64,000 bases of DNA from Lantana camara (lineage: Eukaryota; Streptophyta; Magnoliopsida; Lamiales; Verbenaceae). The notes beneath the pieces are model-generated. The model saw nothing but the letters and a program-made list of their open reading frames with translations. It was not told where the DNA came from and ran no database searches. Below are positions 1-11,875 of this stretch, in pieces. The first letter of the stretch is position 1; each line of letters begins with the position of its first letter. The position numbers were made by a program, and so were the translations under genes. The stretch lies in assembly GCA_037501455.1 (NCBI GenBank), contig CM074856.1, forward strand, positions 92,392,001 to 92,456,000, written 5' to 3'.

Positions 1-967
1 ACACGAAGCATTCATGGCATTTCATATATGCGTATTTTATTCCCGGGGAAACCCATTTCTTTGCTACTTCTCTTCCTCGTTGCTTTTAGTGTTTACTTGT
101 TGATTGCGTTCATGTTTCTTTTCTTTTGTGCAATCTCACACTTGGAGAGAGTTTGGTGAGGAGAGGGCTCGAGTGGCTTGTGAGTTGTGAGGGTCGAGTT
201 GTCGGTGGTCTTGTTTGAAGGTGCCTGGTGAGGTACGGAGCTACCTTAGGCGTGGTTTGGTTGTTAGAGCACCAAGTCCGGTTTCTACAGGGTTTTGTAG
301 GCTACGCGTGGAGTTGAAGAACCGAGTTTACCTCAGAATTAGAAGTCTCTTGTGTCACCGAGGTACACTAGGCGAATCTTCTTTAAGAATGCCAACCCGT
401 GGGCATGAGTGATTAAGAAGAGGCACGGTTTTGAGTGGGGAGAGGCGGTTAAAGAGAGTTACCTTCGCATTGGCTTTTGTCGGCCCAAGGTACCAAGGCT
501 ACTCGCTCTCGATCGAGGCACAAAGGAAGGCTTTGCTCGTGTGTTGCTAGCGGGAGAGCGTGGCCTATGCCTCGACAAGTGCAAGGTCACAAGTTTCACC
601 CACTCTCGGTTTGAGTTGTTCGAAGACTTGACGAACCGGTAAGGTGTAGTAGCGCGAGAAAGGATGTTGCAAACTCTGTGTAACAATATCTAAAGCGTCT
701 TCGGTTGAAGACCGAGCATTGGGAACCAGTAGAGATTCTCCAACTACTTTCGAATTCTATTTTGAAGTGGGAGCGAACGGCTATGGACTTTGTGTCCGGT
801 TTGCTAAGTTAAGGAGACTTCGATGAGAGTTGAGTGATTGCTCGTTTTAACAAGCTAATCCGTTTCTCACATAGCTTGATGGCTCAATAGGTTCGAGAGC
901 TTCCTTCCGGATTCGATTAAGACACTGTTGAGGGCCTGAGGACAGGTCCTTTTGAAGGGGGGAAGTT
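1..967 (+). mobile_element. 3' internal part of LARD-like element G, non-coding
   Basis: No recognisable protein is encoded here; the short open frames show no gag or pol motifs. The segment ends in the layout of a plant Ty3/gypsy-type element: a hairpin (932-949, loop AGGA), a T-rich then purine-rich tract (polypurine tract about 950-967) and then TGTAACATCCC, the start of an LTR. The last 40 or so bases closely match the reverse complement of the equivalent part of element C (55547-55590), which is also non-coding, so I infer the same LARD-like (large retrotransposon derivative) group. The upstream part lies outside the window. Confidence 0.6.
932..949 (+). other. Pre-PPT hairpin of element G
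   Basis: Stem GGGCCTG / CAGGTCC with loop AGGA; one G-T wobble. The same loop with different but compensated stems precedes the polypurine tract in elements I, B and C. Confidence 0.55.
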
Positions 968-1271
968 TGTAACATCCCAACTGTTCGGCCGTACAGGTAC
1001 GCTCTAACGAGAGTGTTAGTTGCTCGTTTTAATTATTTATTTATGCTCTTATATGTTTATTAAATTGTTTAAGTGCTTATTTGAATTTATATGATTTAAT
1101 TGTTAAGTGTTTTATTTGATCTTTAATACGTATTTGCTCGTTTACTCTTGTATTTGACCCATATGTGCTCGTATTTGATTTTCGATTTTTGTAAGAATTT
1201 GATATACATGAATTATGTGTTTTATGAACTCGTTTCCATGCTCGTTATTTGTTTTTGAGTTCGTTTGATAC
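968..1271 (+). repeat. Truncated LTR of element G
   Basis: Begins TGTAACATCCC directly after the polypurine tract, so this is the 5' end of the 3' LTR. Its first 50 bases resemble the start of LTR E at 61858. It is cut off after about 300 bp by another LTR start at 1272, presumably an insertion. Confidence 0.6.
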
Positions 1272-2233
1272 TGTGACACCCCATTCGTCCGTCCGTACAG
1301 GTACATGACATGTGTGAGTTTAATTTCCCTAATTACCTTAATTTTCATACTTTAATTTATTTATGTACTTGATATATGTTCTTTATTTAATATTTATGTG
1401 AATTTAGATGAAATTACTTGAAATTAATTGATTTAAATGTCATAAATATGCCTAAGTGTTTTTATTATTTGAAATCTTATAATATTTGAATTAATGTGAC
1501 ATGAATTTAATTTTCTAGCATGTTAAATTTCTTGAATTATATAAACTTAATTGAATTAATCGCATTTGGACTTGATTGTATGATTTTTAGAAGTTTTAGG
1601 ACTTAATTGAAAATAGGCTTTGGGCCTATTTGATCTTTTTGAAAGTTTGAGGGCCTATTTAAAAATAGGACCCCTTAGGCTTATTTAATTCATATCTTGA
1701 GTTACGGAACTCGGATTCGAGATTCGTCTTTGGCGTTGGACTCATTTCGACGATTCGGATGCAAGGGATTTAACCTCGTAATTTTTCAGTGCCATTTGAA
1801 CCTCATACGAAGCCATTTTCATCTTGTTTGGACCAAAATTCAAGATTGGTCCCACCTTGACTTCTTAGACCTGATTTTAAGCCAAACATCAGCCATTTTC
1901 TTTCCCATTTCTTACCCTTTCTCAATGTGTAACAGCAGCTCTTGGAGGCAAGGAAGAGCAACTCACTATTCACCTTCTTCTCCACCATTTTTTGCTCAAG
2001 ATCTTCTAGTTTTCTTCGGTCTTCAACAATCCGAGGTAAGATCCGTATTCCTTGTGATGTATGCTTCAATATATGCTTCATTTTGTGTCTTGAATCCAAG
2101 GTTTCATACATGAATGATTATATGAATGAATACTTAGGTTTTTACCAAGTTTTGAATACATGCTCTTAGGTACATTTCTTGAGTTTTATTGCCTGAAATG
2201 AGTTCATTTATACTTCTTTATCTTGTTTCTTTG
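1272..2233 (+). repeat. Partial Ty3/gypsy-type LTR H
   Basis: Starts with TGTGACACCCC followed by a GTCCGTACAGGTAC block, the typical opening of the large LTRs in this window. It carries a consensus-like splice donor (CCGAG then GTAAG, boundary 2035/2036), as do the other LTR families here. It has no TG...CA 3' end: it runs into the LTR of element A at about 2234. Small open frames on both strands here look like chance. Confidence 0.55.
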
Positions 2234-3227
2234 CAACGGTTCAAAAATCAGGTCATTTGGAGTTCGGATGAGGGAGTACCCGGCCGGGTGAAATTCAAGG
2301 GAAAAGTTCCCCAACCGAGTAAAGCTGTCCAGAAGCTTTTCAGCACAAAAGTACCCGCCAGGGTACCCTTCCAGGGCTGGAAAAAGGGGCAAAACAGGGG
2401 TTGCTTTGGAGAAGAAAGAAAAGGGATCAAAACCCAAAGCAAACTCAACCAAAAAGCTCCAAAACAATCATATATCATGCATATAACTTGGAGACATCAT
2501 TTAGGTAACATTTAATCCAAGGAAACATACTTAGATCATCAAGAATCATCAATCAAAACCCATATAATTCCATAGCCTCCAACTCTCATTTTATACAAGA
2601 ATTCATGCAAGCTTTGAAGATTAATGATCCTAATCATGCTTCTAACATCAAACAAACAAGTAATCACATCATAGTTTCTTAAACCCTACTTCATGTATAA
2701 ATCAAGAATTCAATAATATCTCCAACTCTACCTTAATGAAAGAAAGAAGAGATGAAATGCAGTGATGATGTTGATGCTCCAAAATATGCAATTTCCCCTT
2801 GAATTCAAGCTTGAAAATGATGAAATCCACTTCTTCTCCTTGGGGTTTTTGGACCGGGATGAGGGAGAGAGAGGAGGGATCATGTGCGTATATGTTTGTA
2901 TGCAATAAAGTGATATTTGCTAGATATTATATGACTAGGCACAAATTGCAATTTAATCCCTCCAAATCATAAGTCATGCAATTAAGTTCACACTCATGGA
3001 AAATGGTCATTTAAGTCCCAAGCAAAGTTAATGCAATTAAGTCCACCAATTTAAGAAATGATCACTTAAGGGTAATTAGGCAATTAAACCACATTTTTCA
3101 AATAATTCACGTAATTTCTCACGTTAACAATTATTTCATATAAGTTCATAGAAAATATAGTGCATCTAAGGTTATGCAATGTATATAAATTATCACATAT
3201 TGCACATAGGAAAAACGGGGCGTTACA
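2234..3227 (-). repeat. Element A 3' LTR, truncated
   Basis: Matches 16206-17225 closely, including the terminal TGTAACGCCCCG (read on the minus strand, at 3227). Only about 1 kb of an LTR of about 2.7 kb remains; homology stops at about 2234. Compared with the other LTR it lacks one 32-bp palindromic unit near 2355. Confidence 0.75.
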
Positions 3228-3256
3228 ATTCTCCCCCTCCCCCCCCCCCCCAAAGG
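3228..3256 (-). other. Element A polypurine tract
   Basis: On the minus strand this is an almost pure G/A run (a run of about 14 G, then GAGGGGGAGAAT) immediately before the LTR start. This is the plus-strand DNA primer position in LTR retrotransposons. Confidence 0.65.
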
Positions 3257-3574
3257 ACCCACTGTCGAGTTTCAACATGATACACAAACAACAAGAGTGC
3301 CCAGTCTTTTAGACGAGTAATGAGAGAGCCCCGTCTCCCAATCACGAAATGAGAGCACCCCGTCTCTCCACAAGAAATGAGAGAACCCCGTCTCTCAAAC
3401 AAGAAATGGGAGAAAACAATGCAAGGGAATAATTATATAAACATTCGCATACTTATCACATAGGCAAGTAAGGTCATGCTAGTTCATCAATTACCACTCA
3501 TAAACAGGCAATCTATAACTAACAAGGAACTACATCAACAATAATAAAATCCATGATGCTCGTGGTATGCATGG

Positions 3575-4365
3575 TTAAGTGTACCATTCACCACTGATTG
3601 TGTCATGCGTGTAATGGATACCTTCTGCTATCACGTTCGGATCCGCGTTTACATCATGCACCTCTCTCGCTAGATTACACGCACGAGCATGAACAAGTGG
3701 TCTCTCACCCACGGTAGATAATTCTCGTCGCTTCGGGCAAGCGTTTACTTGGTGCTCATTGCTCCCGCATCGCATACATAAGTTCAAACGTTTCCTACAA
3801 GCCTCATAAGTATGGTTGTCACGTCCACAATAAGCGCAAAGAGGCTTCCCAAAAGGTGTTGTTGGAGCCGAGGTACGTGAAGCTCCCAAACCCGATCCAG
3901 TTGATCGATTCTTCTTCTTCCTTTGAGATCCTTTCTGAAGTGACGTTATATGGTAAGAGATAGGTCGCTTTCCTTTGCTAGAACTCTGCCCTAATTCTGA
4001 ACCTGAAGCCTGTCCTAGTTGAGGATTAGGCCTCCTCGTATTCCAAGGGGTAGTGCATCGAACCTTCTCTTGAGAATCGTACCGGATAAGTTCCCAAACT
4101 CTTTCACCTTTCTTGAGCCATAGCTCGGTTTGGATATCACTCCCATCAAAGAACTTTGGGATTTGCTTGCTCCGAAACTCCTTGAATATGATAGAAATCT
4201 GAGCCGGTTGTGGTGATGTAGTTGGTGGTGCTGAAGAAACATACTCTTTTATCTTCTGATCAACAAAACGAACCAAGGAATCGAAAAAATCCTGAGGTTG
4301 AACCGGAGGGGACAGATGTGGGGGAACCTAGGAGAACGATCACAATGAGGGTGACCTCGAGGCAT
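3575..4365 (-). pseudogene. Broken gag of element A (two CCHC zinc knuckles)
   Basis: The start ATG (4365-4363) opens with Met-Pro-Arg-Gly-His, like gag of element I, but the frame shifts by one base near 4310-4330 before the long open stretch (4276-3575, 233 residues). That stretch carries two intact CX2CX4HX4C nucleocapsid knuckles (first Cys-Ala-Tyr-Cys, second Cys-Met-Arg-Cys) followed by an acidic linker ending just where the protease Asp-Ser-Gly should begin. The capsid-like middle is much shorter than in I or B, so there is an internal deletion as well. Gag would form the cytoplasmic particle and bind element RNA; this copy cannot make a normal product. Confidence 0.65.
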
Positions 4366-6230
4366 CCTGTAATCAAGACACTGAATATGCATGTTGGATT
4401 AATATGACAATGCACGTAACACACTTGTAAATAATAAAATTCCACACAGGAACAATTAAGCTCAATTAGGAATGTGCATATAAATAAAGAAATTTAAACA
4501 ATTTAAAGTAGCGTATGATGAACGTGCTTATGGATGCATTGAACCTGTCACCATAGTTACATCGTTTAGCTTGACACTCGTTCCATGTTTGTTGAATTAC
4601 GAGCTTGCCTCGAATTTGTTGGTTATTTCCTTGTTACCCACGATCTTCCAATTCTTTAGAACTCTCTAGCATTAACTTGTAACTATCCACGGCCCGAAAT
4701 CGACATTTCTCGAACCCAACTCTTTCCCCATTATTGATCTCTAAGTGGTGTCCGAACCTTCACCTTAAGTATTTCCTTGATCAAAACTTCCTTGCGTCGA
4801 CTTGTGTAATTTTATGGTCAGGGATTGCGATTCTTGAATTCAAATTCTTCTATACTCATGGAGTTGGTGTCTTAACTTTTCTAGAGGAATAATATACAAA
4901 GGTTGTCCTATTCTCCCCCTAGTTGTGACTTTGAATAAAGCTTCCTCGATTTATTCTTTATGAATTCGAGTAGTGGAATGAATTCACCTTCCGATTGCTT
5001 TACTCGTTGAACACATAATTTCCCTCTATAAGATCATGGCTTTTCTTTACCAATTCCCTTGTTGCTTCATATCTTCCAATTCAACCGCTACGACAATTAG
5101 CTTGGATATGGAAAATAGACTCAATCCGACCAAAGATAGAATCTTTAATACTTTAACTTACCATGAACCTGGAGTCACCATAATAGTCGATCTCTTTAAC
5201 TCTTACCATCCGACTTCTTTCTTAACCCGAAATTCAAAATATTTCAATTCTTGTGGATCCACATCCATTACCTCGTTGTTCAATCCTTCCCATTTGTTAT
5301 TTCCCTAAGCCCAAAATCGGACAATTTCTTAATTTTCCAAGTTGATCCAAATCCTATCCCAAGGTCCAAAATGTCTCGATTTATTTCCAACTTAATTCCT
5401 AAATTTTGACCTCGACCCGAATCATTTGAGTTACTTCCCTCTCACATCGTGATTTTAGTTCCAACTAGTTGAAGATCCTCACTTATTTACACATCTGAAC
5501 CTCGAATATTAAAATACTTTCGAGATTTTCTTCACTTTGCTCTTGAAAGAAATGATCCTACAGATTCCCGTTGAAAAGACTTTTGCAATATAGGCATGTG
5601 AGTGTTGATCTTGCAAGTTATAGACATCACACCCTACCACTGTCCCGTTAAATATCTACCAACTTCATTAGAGCTTGTAAGTTACTCCCACCTTCGATCC
5701 TTCTATTCCCGAATCTTAACACTTGAAGTATAACCCAATTAGAGCCATCCATGACTCTTGAATTCTTGTATGAAGTTCCCCGGTGCATTCCTTACAACTT
5801 AGCAAGTGAAAGGAGCTTGCGGTAATTTGAGGTTGTCATAGAAATTAGCCGTGGGTTGACATGATCTTTATAACCTATAATCACAACTTGTCTCAATTAT
5901 AAATACATGAGGTTAGTGATTGCATATGACACATAATAATTAGCATTTAAACACATATTTGATACAAAATTCAACAATTAATTCAACTAAGTTAAAGTAA
6001 AACACATTAAACATATAAATTCCAAGCCATAGAAGGTCAATTAATCATCAAGTAGTAACATAAATCAATACCATGCACAAGTCATCAAGTAGCTCAAGGA
6101 TGTTCAAATAATTCAAATAAGTTCAAGTAGTACCAAATAAGATGCAAGACTCGCAAGTTATCAATTAATTCTATACCGCTCGACCAAGACTTGACACGAC
6201 ACGATGCTAGAACCGCGGTTTTGCGACCGG
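4366..6230 (-). other. Long non-coding leader of element A
   Basis: About 1.9 kb lie between the primer-binding site and the gag ATG; in element I the same interval is about 0.2 kb. I see no open frame with known motifs and no second inserted element with LTR ends. It may be element-specific leader or material left after rearrangement. Confidence 0.4.
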
Positions 6231-6242
6231 GCTCTGATACCA
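6231..6242 (-). other. Element A primer-binding site (initiator Met tRNA)
   Basis: Minus-strand TGGTATCAGAGC, the standard plant retrotransposon site complementary to the 3' end of initiator methionine tRNA, 7 bp inside the LTR boundary at 6250. Confidence 0.85.
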
Positions 6243-6249
6243 CCTAAGA

Positions 6250-7316
6250 TGTAGCACCCGGAATGCCGAGATGCCACACCCTCGCACTATAAGTCGATCC
6301 ACATACGAAATGGATAGTCCGTACATGAACCAACCTATAGCGAACGGGTGACAATAAAAAGAAAACAACACTCTAGCTAGGCGGGACTAACCCTCATTTA
6401 ATACAAACATACATAAAAATAAAACGGAAGCATAAGGTACACGCATTACATTATCACCCTTCAAGTTCAACTTCATTACTTACATATACAATTCAATCCT
6501 TCCAAAACCAAAGCTTAACATACATAAGTACCAAAAGCTATAACAATCGATATACGCATCATTAATGTACAAGAAAATGAAGAAAACAAGTGCTAGACCC
6601 AAAATAAAGACCAACTCCCGCCTAGCACTAAACCTGCAAAACTAAAAAGGTGAGGTGTCAGTCTATGAAAGACTGAGCGAGGGGTTTATAAATAAATATT
6701 ATCGCAATTACCATGCAATTCATAGTCTCGGGTAAGGTTTTATAAAAGGGAAGCAATATAAGTTCAATAATAAAATACAACTCGCCCGAGATTACAACTA
6801 ATCAATTTAACAAAATAACCGTTATCACTTCAATTCAATCAGTGGCCCGGCGAGTGAGGGCAATTCTCCAACCTTACTCCGACAGTGAACATTACCAATA
6901 TTTAGATTATCAATGGTTAAGTGAGCATGCAAGTTATTACAGTGCACAATAAGCAGTTTCAATTCCCTTCTTCCTCCGGTGATGGTGGGATTGTAAGGCC
7001 CCACCACCCAATCTCATTCAGCATAGGGTTCATGAGTCCCTATGTCCGTAACTCCTTCTCCTACTAATATCCTAGTGGGTTTAGGGGGCATCCCAAGGTT
7101 TGTGAGGATAGTGCAAGAGTTACCCGTCAGCCCTTGCTTCCTCGGTTGGCTCAATACAGTACCCTCGTGCCCAAAGTGAACATGTTTTACTCTCCAAAAC
7201 AATCAAGCAATCAGTCAATCAATCAATCAATCAATCCATTCGATCGGTGAAACCAGTTGAAAATCAATAGAGTTTGGAAAACTATAGATATATAGATACA
7301 TTTTGGCGTAAAACAT
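6250..7316 (-). repeat. Element A 5' LTR, downstream part
   Basis: Begins on the plus strand with TGTAGCACCCGG, the complement of the LTR 3' end (compare ...CGGGTGCTACA at 23075). It contains a TCAA microsatellite (about 7212-7236). It is interrupted at 7316 by element I; the rest of the LTR resumes at 15578. Confidence 0.8.
7312..7316. repeat. Target site duplication of element I, left copy
   Basis: AACAT, repeated exactly at 15573-15577 on the far side of element I. A 5-bp duplication is standard for LTR retrotransposon integration. Confidence 0.85.
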
Positions 7317-10171
7317 TGTGACGCCCCGATTTTTCCAAATCGTTCAGGTATGAATTATGTGATAATTACGTGCGCGTTTAATTTATTTTAATTACGTTAT
7401 TCCATTTCCTTATCTTATATTATATTAATTAGAGAAATATTTAATTATTTGAAATATTTGAATTTGAATTTATATGAACTTTCTTTGAACTATTTGGGCT
7501 TGAACGAATTATTTGTTTGTCGTTTCTACGTGAAATGATTTCGGAATTTCGTGCGAATTTAAGATGTTGGACTTATATGTATTATGAATATGGTTATATG
7601 CTCGTTTTATGTTTTCGGGTTTGTTTGATTGAGTTTTTGAATTTATTTTGTTTCGGAATCCAAAGCGAGGGGCTAACGAGTAATTAGCGCACCATTGGTT
7701 CCTTATTTGATAACTTGAGCTACGAAACTCGGATTCGAGTTTTGTCAACTTCGTTGAACTCGTATCGAAGATTTGAGTTTGATGAGCTTAGCCTTATATT
7801 TTTCCAAAGCCATTTGAACTCCCGAATTTCTACCGAAACACACAACGGATGCCTAAACTGACCTTGCTGCACTAAAATGACCATAACTTATTCTTTTGTT
7901 GACCAAATTAACCATGGTTAGACCCTTTGGAACCCTAAATCAACCCTTTATTCAGCCCTTAACCCCCCAAACCTAGATAACCCTTATCACTTGGAGTTAT
8001 TTGGCCAAACATCCTCTGCACTCCAGAAATCCAGTCACTCAAGCCAAACCTTGAGATTCAAGCTCAAATCTCCTCCCAAATCTCCATTAATCCACAAGGT
8101 AAGCTTGGGTATGTTATGTACATTCAATATGAGTCATTTTCATTCATTCATCCCTAAATTTGAGCATGGTTTCATGAGTTTTGGCCAAGATGTGTATATA
8201 GTTAGGTTTTGATCATTTTAGTTGATCTCTTTCTATCCTTGAACCTTTTGAATGATTCCAAGCATGAAAATGATTGCTTTGATCTCCTCTTTACATTTAT
8301 GGTGATGTATGAGTTGTTAGTTGAGGTATTTATGAGCCACCATTAATGAGTTTTTTGGAGTTTTGGTATGATTTGGTCACCACACACTACATCTCACGTT
8401 TCAAGGTTTTGAGAGCTTGATTGGGAGTTGTTCTTAAGTGGTTTCATCGCATCTTGGTTGTCTTTTGTTGATTGAATGTGTTGAGATGTTGTATCTTGGT
8501 TATGGCCTGTTCTGCGCGTTTTTTTTTTCTCTGCTGCGTGCGTGTCACGGGCGTGTCACGCCTTTCTTCTTTTGCGTGACATGGGGGTGCAGTTTTTCTT
8601 GGTTCCACTGTACCGTGACACGGGGGTGTCACGGTTTGCCTTGTAGTGGTGACACGGGCGTATCACCCTCTGATTTCTTGTTCTGACTGTACCGTGACAC
8701 GGGGGTGTCACGGATTACTTTGTGTTGGTGACACGGGCGTGTCACCTTCTGTTTTCATGCATCTTGTGGTTTCAAGCATGTTGTGTATGTATGCATGTGT
8801 ATATATATATACATATGTTTTGATTATATGATTTGAATTCCTTAATAGTGCACATGGACATGTTCATTACATAACATACACTTTTACATATTCATAGCAT
8901 GTTCATTTCATTGCCGAGCGTCTTAATTGGTCATTTTGAGTCTCACGTCACCTTTCTTGCACAGATTTTGATCCCGTTGGAGACGAGGCCGGTCCTTGAG
9001 GCTTTCGTGTCTTCTTTTGTCGGTTCGAGGTGGGTTTCTCTACTAATGGTTATCTTGTCCCAATATAACCCTTATGTGACCGTTTTAAGCCAAAAGTTAT
9101 ACTTATAATTATCGAGTCTTTTAAAAGAGTCTTATGATTTTCGATTGTTAAACCCTTCTTTATGAAAACCTACCTTATGTTTTGGCGAGATTGCATGTAT
9201 GTTATGATCACGGGCCCCGGAGCTTAGTGTATCGTGGTAAACCGGGGAGGCAAGGGCCGACTGTGAACCCATGCACTAGTTCCAACCATTTTACGTCAAA
9301 ATGGATCTCGTCAGGAGTTTTGACGAGAAAACGCTAGTCGGGCTTTTGAGGATTCATGTACCTCACTAGCCATTATGTATGAGGTGGTCGAGTCTTGCAA
9401 ACTCGTCCACCACCGGAGGAAGAAGGTGTATATGAATGATTATGATCATTATGTATGTGCACATATGTTATGTATTATAACTTATGAAATTATGAATATG
9501 ATTACACGAGGAGAAGGTTGGAGATGATGCACGCGCCCCTCGCCGGGCCTTAAACCCTATGTTAATTATGAATGATTATGATAGTCGTAATCCCATTGAT
9601 GTTTTATTTGCTTTGCCCACTTGGGAAATTTCTTATCAAACTTCTATGGGATTAGGGCTTGCATGTATATGTTACAATTCTGCGATATCTATATTTATGC
9701 CCCGCTTTTATACCCACCGGTCTCTTTTAGACTGAACCCGGTTGTTTTCAGTTGTTTCGTGCAGGTTTGGAGGTGTTAGGCGGGAATTCGAGTCGTCTAG
9801 GTCTTGCATTTGTGTCTAGCATTTCCTTTACACTCATTGGCACTCATATTTTGTATTTTGGATTTGTATGGAGCGAATTGTGTTATTTTGAGCCGTGAGG
9901 GCATTGCTACCACGCATTGTATAGGTTTATCTATTTTTGGAGCTTGGATGCTCAATGTGAATACTTATGTTTATTGCTTCCGCTATTGCACTTGTTTCTC
10001 GATTTTTAATTCTTGTTGGTTATTGTTTGGTTTAAGGGTTAGCTCCCGCCTAGCTTAGCGTGTGTGTTGTATCCTCGTTCGCCGCGATTTGACACGTGTA
10101 GGGATATTCCATTTCCTATGCGGGTCGGGTCACGGTGCGGGGGATGTGGCGCCGCACGCTCGGGCGTTACA
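7317..10171 (+). repeat. 5' LTR of element I
   Basis: TGTGACGCCCCG ... CGGGCGTTACA. Internal landmarks: donor-like AAG/GTAAGC at 8098/8099; palindrome array 8537-8746; acceptor-like TTGCACAG ending 8964; donor-like GAG/GTGGGT at 9029/9030; hairpin and acceptor-like TTTCGTGCAG ending 9764; shared terminal block from about 10080. Promoter and polyadenylation signals must lie here but I cannot place a TATA box confidently. Confidence 0.9.
8537..8746. repeat. Array of interrupted palindromes in element I LTR
   Basis: Two tandem units of about 79 bp, each holding a 9-bp-stem palindrome (CCGTGACAC, centre GGGG, complement) and an 8-bp-stem palindrome (GGTGACAC, centre GGGC, complement), preceded by a degenerate third unit. 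One stem in the second palindrome has a C-to-T change (8659-8666 region). Repeated at 13938-14148 in the other LTR. Confidence 0.85.
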
Positions 10172-10180
10172 TCATTTAAG

Positions 10181-10192
10181 TGGTATCAAAGC
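10181..10192 (+). other. Element I primer-binding site
   Basis: TGGTATCAAAGC, one mismatch from the initiator Met tRNA site TGGTATCAGAGC, 9 bp after the LTR end. Confidence 0.8.
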
Positions 10193-10396
10193 AAAGGGTT
10201 GCAAAACCCGGGCTCTAGTGTCGTGTGAGTCAGTCTAGGTCGTTCGGCTTTAGGACTAATTGACAATGTGGTTGCATATGCATCTCTTATGCATTCTATA
10301 CGTGCTTATGTGCTCTATACTTCGATCTTGACTGAACTAATTGCATTTTCATGCATTAACTAAAGATAGCATGCACTTCAGTGTTTTCTGAACAGG

Positions 10397-11290
10397 ATGC
10401 CTCCACGAAGACATCGTGAGAGATCACCGGTGTAACGTAGACACCGTGATCGTTCCCCTACACCACAAGAACAACAGCAACCGCCTCCGATGGGCATGGG
10501 AAACTTTATGGAAGCGGTCTTTAATTATGTGGAACATCGACGGGCTCAAACTCCCCCACCACAACCCGTTGAACAACCGGCTCCGTTGAATAACAACAAT
10601 CATAGAGATCCTCATGGGATATTTCTAAGTTACAACCCTCCACGGTTTTTCGGCTCAATTGATGATGAGATATCGGAGGGATGGCTGACGAGGATAGAGA
10701 GGATATTTGTGGTTCGACAATTTACCACCCAAGAGAAAGTTCAGTTCGCCATATTTCAGTTGGATGGCGAAGCTTATGATTGGTGGGAAAGGTCGAGGGA
10801 GAAGCTAGAGGTTGATGAAGAGGAGATTACTTGGGAAGTCTTCAAAAGAGAGTTTCGAGAGTGTTTTGTGCCCGAGGTGGTAAGAGAGAGAAAAGAGCAA
10901 GAATTCATGAACTTGAAGTAGGGTAGCCGTTCAGTGGCTCAGTACATCGCCATTTTCAACCGACTTGGAAAGTATGCACCTCATATCACGAGGGATGAAA
11001 AAAGAAAGGTGAAGAAGTTTATTGCCAGAGTTAGACAGGATTTGAGGCACGGCCAAGCTGGACATAATTACCTATCTTTTGCTGATACGGTACAGAGAGC
11101 TTTGGAACAAGAAGAGGAATTCAAGAAGAAAGATCCAATTTTTAAGGCTCCTATGGGACGAGGATCGGGGTATGGAAAGAGGCCTATGGTACAAGCCGTT
11201 CCACCTACACAAGGTCTTCTCAAGAAACCTAAGTTTGGAGGGCAGGTTTCTCAGAATGCTCCGCCTCGAGTGATGGCTCCTAAAACTCAA
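10397..11290 (+). pseudogene. gag of element I, broken by stop codons
   Basis: ATG at 10397 follows the LTR and primer site by about 220 bp. The frame runs through capsid-like sequence with the conserved Asp-Pro-His-Gly-(Ile/Val)-Phe-Leu and Tyr-Asn-Pro-Pro-Arg-Phe segment and the Tyr-Asp-Trp-Trp-Glu motif, closely matching gag of element B. In-frame stops occur at 10433 (codon 13), 10919 and 11291. The 10919 stop sits where relatives usually have Gln, as a C-to-T change would give. The zinc-knuckle part continues past 11291. Product: particle and RNA-binding protein; non-functional in this copy. Confidence 0.85.
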
Positions 11291-11293
11291 TAG

Positions 11294-11875
11294 ACTTTGA
11301 GTGAGGATCGATTGTCTAAGCCGACATGTACGTATTGCGGAGGTCCTACCCACAACTTCTACAATTGTTGGAAAAGATTGGGCTTACGTATCATTTGTGG
11401 AAAAGCGGATCACATGGCGAATACGTGTCCTAACAAGAACCCTGGATTTCAGAACGGGGCTCCAAAGCCTATGATTCGAGCTTGTGCTTATGCCCTCGAG
11501 GATGAGGAACAAAATGCAGAAGTCGATCCCAACGCCGTGGTGGAAGGTACCGTTTGCATTAATAACACGAGCATCCATGCATTATTTGATTCGGGTGCTA
11601 CCCATTCTTTCTTATCTCGTGATCTATGTGCTTCTCTGTGCCTACCTGTTTTATGTGCCAATTCTTGTTATTTTGTGAGTTCTCCTCTTGGAGGAAATTT
11701 GCAGACGGATCAAGTGGTTCGGGGTTGTTCGGTTTTGATAGAAGGGAAAGATTATCCAGCCGATTTCATTGTAATGTCTATGAAGAGATATGGGGTAATC
11801 TTTGGGATGGACTGGTTATACCGGCATCGGGCCGAGGTTGATTGCTTTAAGAAGAAGATTAAGTTGGGGAAATAG
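11294..11875 (+). pseudogene. Gag zinc knuckles and aspartic protease of element I
   Basis: Same frame as gag. First knuckle CX2CX4HX4C is intact (Cys-Thr-Tyr-Cys); the second has lost its first cysteine (Arg at that place, Arg-Ile-Ile-Cys), a one-base change. Downstream is the protease with Ala-Leu-Phe-Asp-Ser-Gly-Ala (active-site Asp-Ser-Gly at about 11588-11596) and the later Val-Ile-(Phe)-Gly-Met-Asp-Trp-Leu segment. The reading frame ends in a TAG at 11873. The protease would cleave the polyprotein inside the particle. Confidence 0.85.

Noticed and set aside
1697..2113. 138-residue open frame in LTR H
   Set aside because: Both strands are open, there is no motif, and the frame crosses the donor-like site shared with other LTRs.
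5036..5308. 90-residue open frame in the element A leader
   Set aside because: Plus strand, opposite to the element, with no motif and ordinary AT-rich composition.
6231..6242. tRNA gene
   Set aside because: Only the 12-base primer-binding complement of tRNA-Met is present here and at 10181, 41440, 44845 and 57560; no cloverleaf surrounds it.
8537..8746. CRISPR-like array
   Set aside because: Regularly spaced palindromic repeats, but this is plant DNA, the units are tandem LTR duplications with similar spacers, and there are no cas genes.
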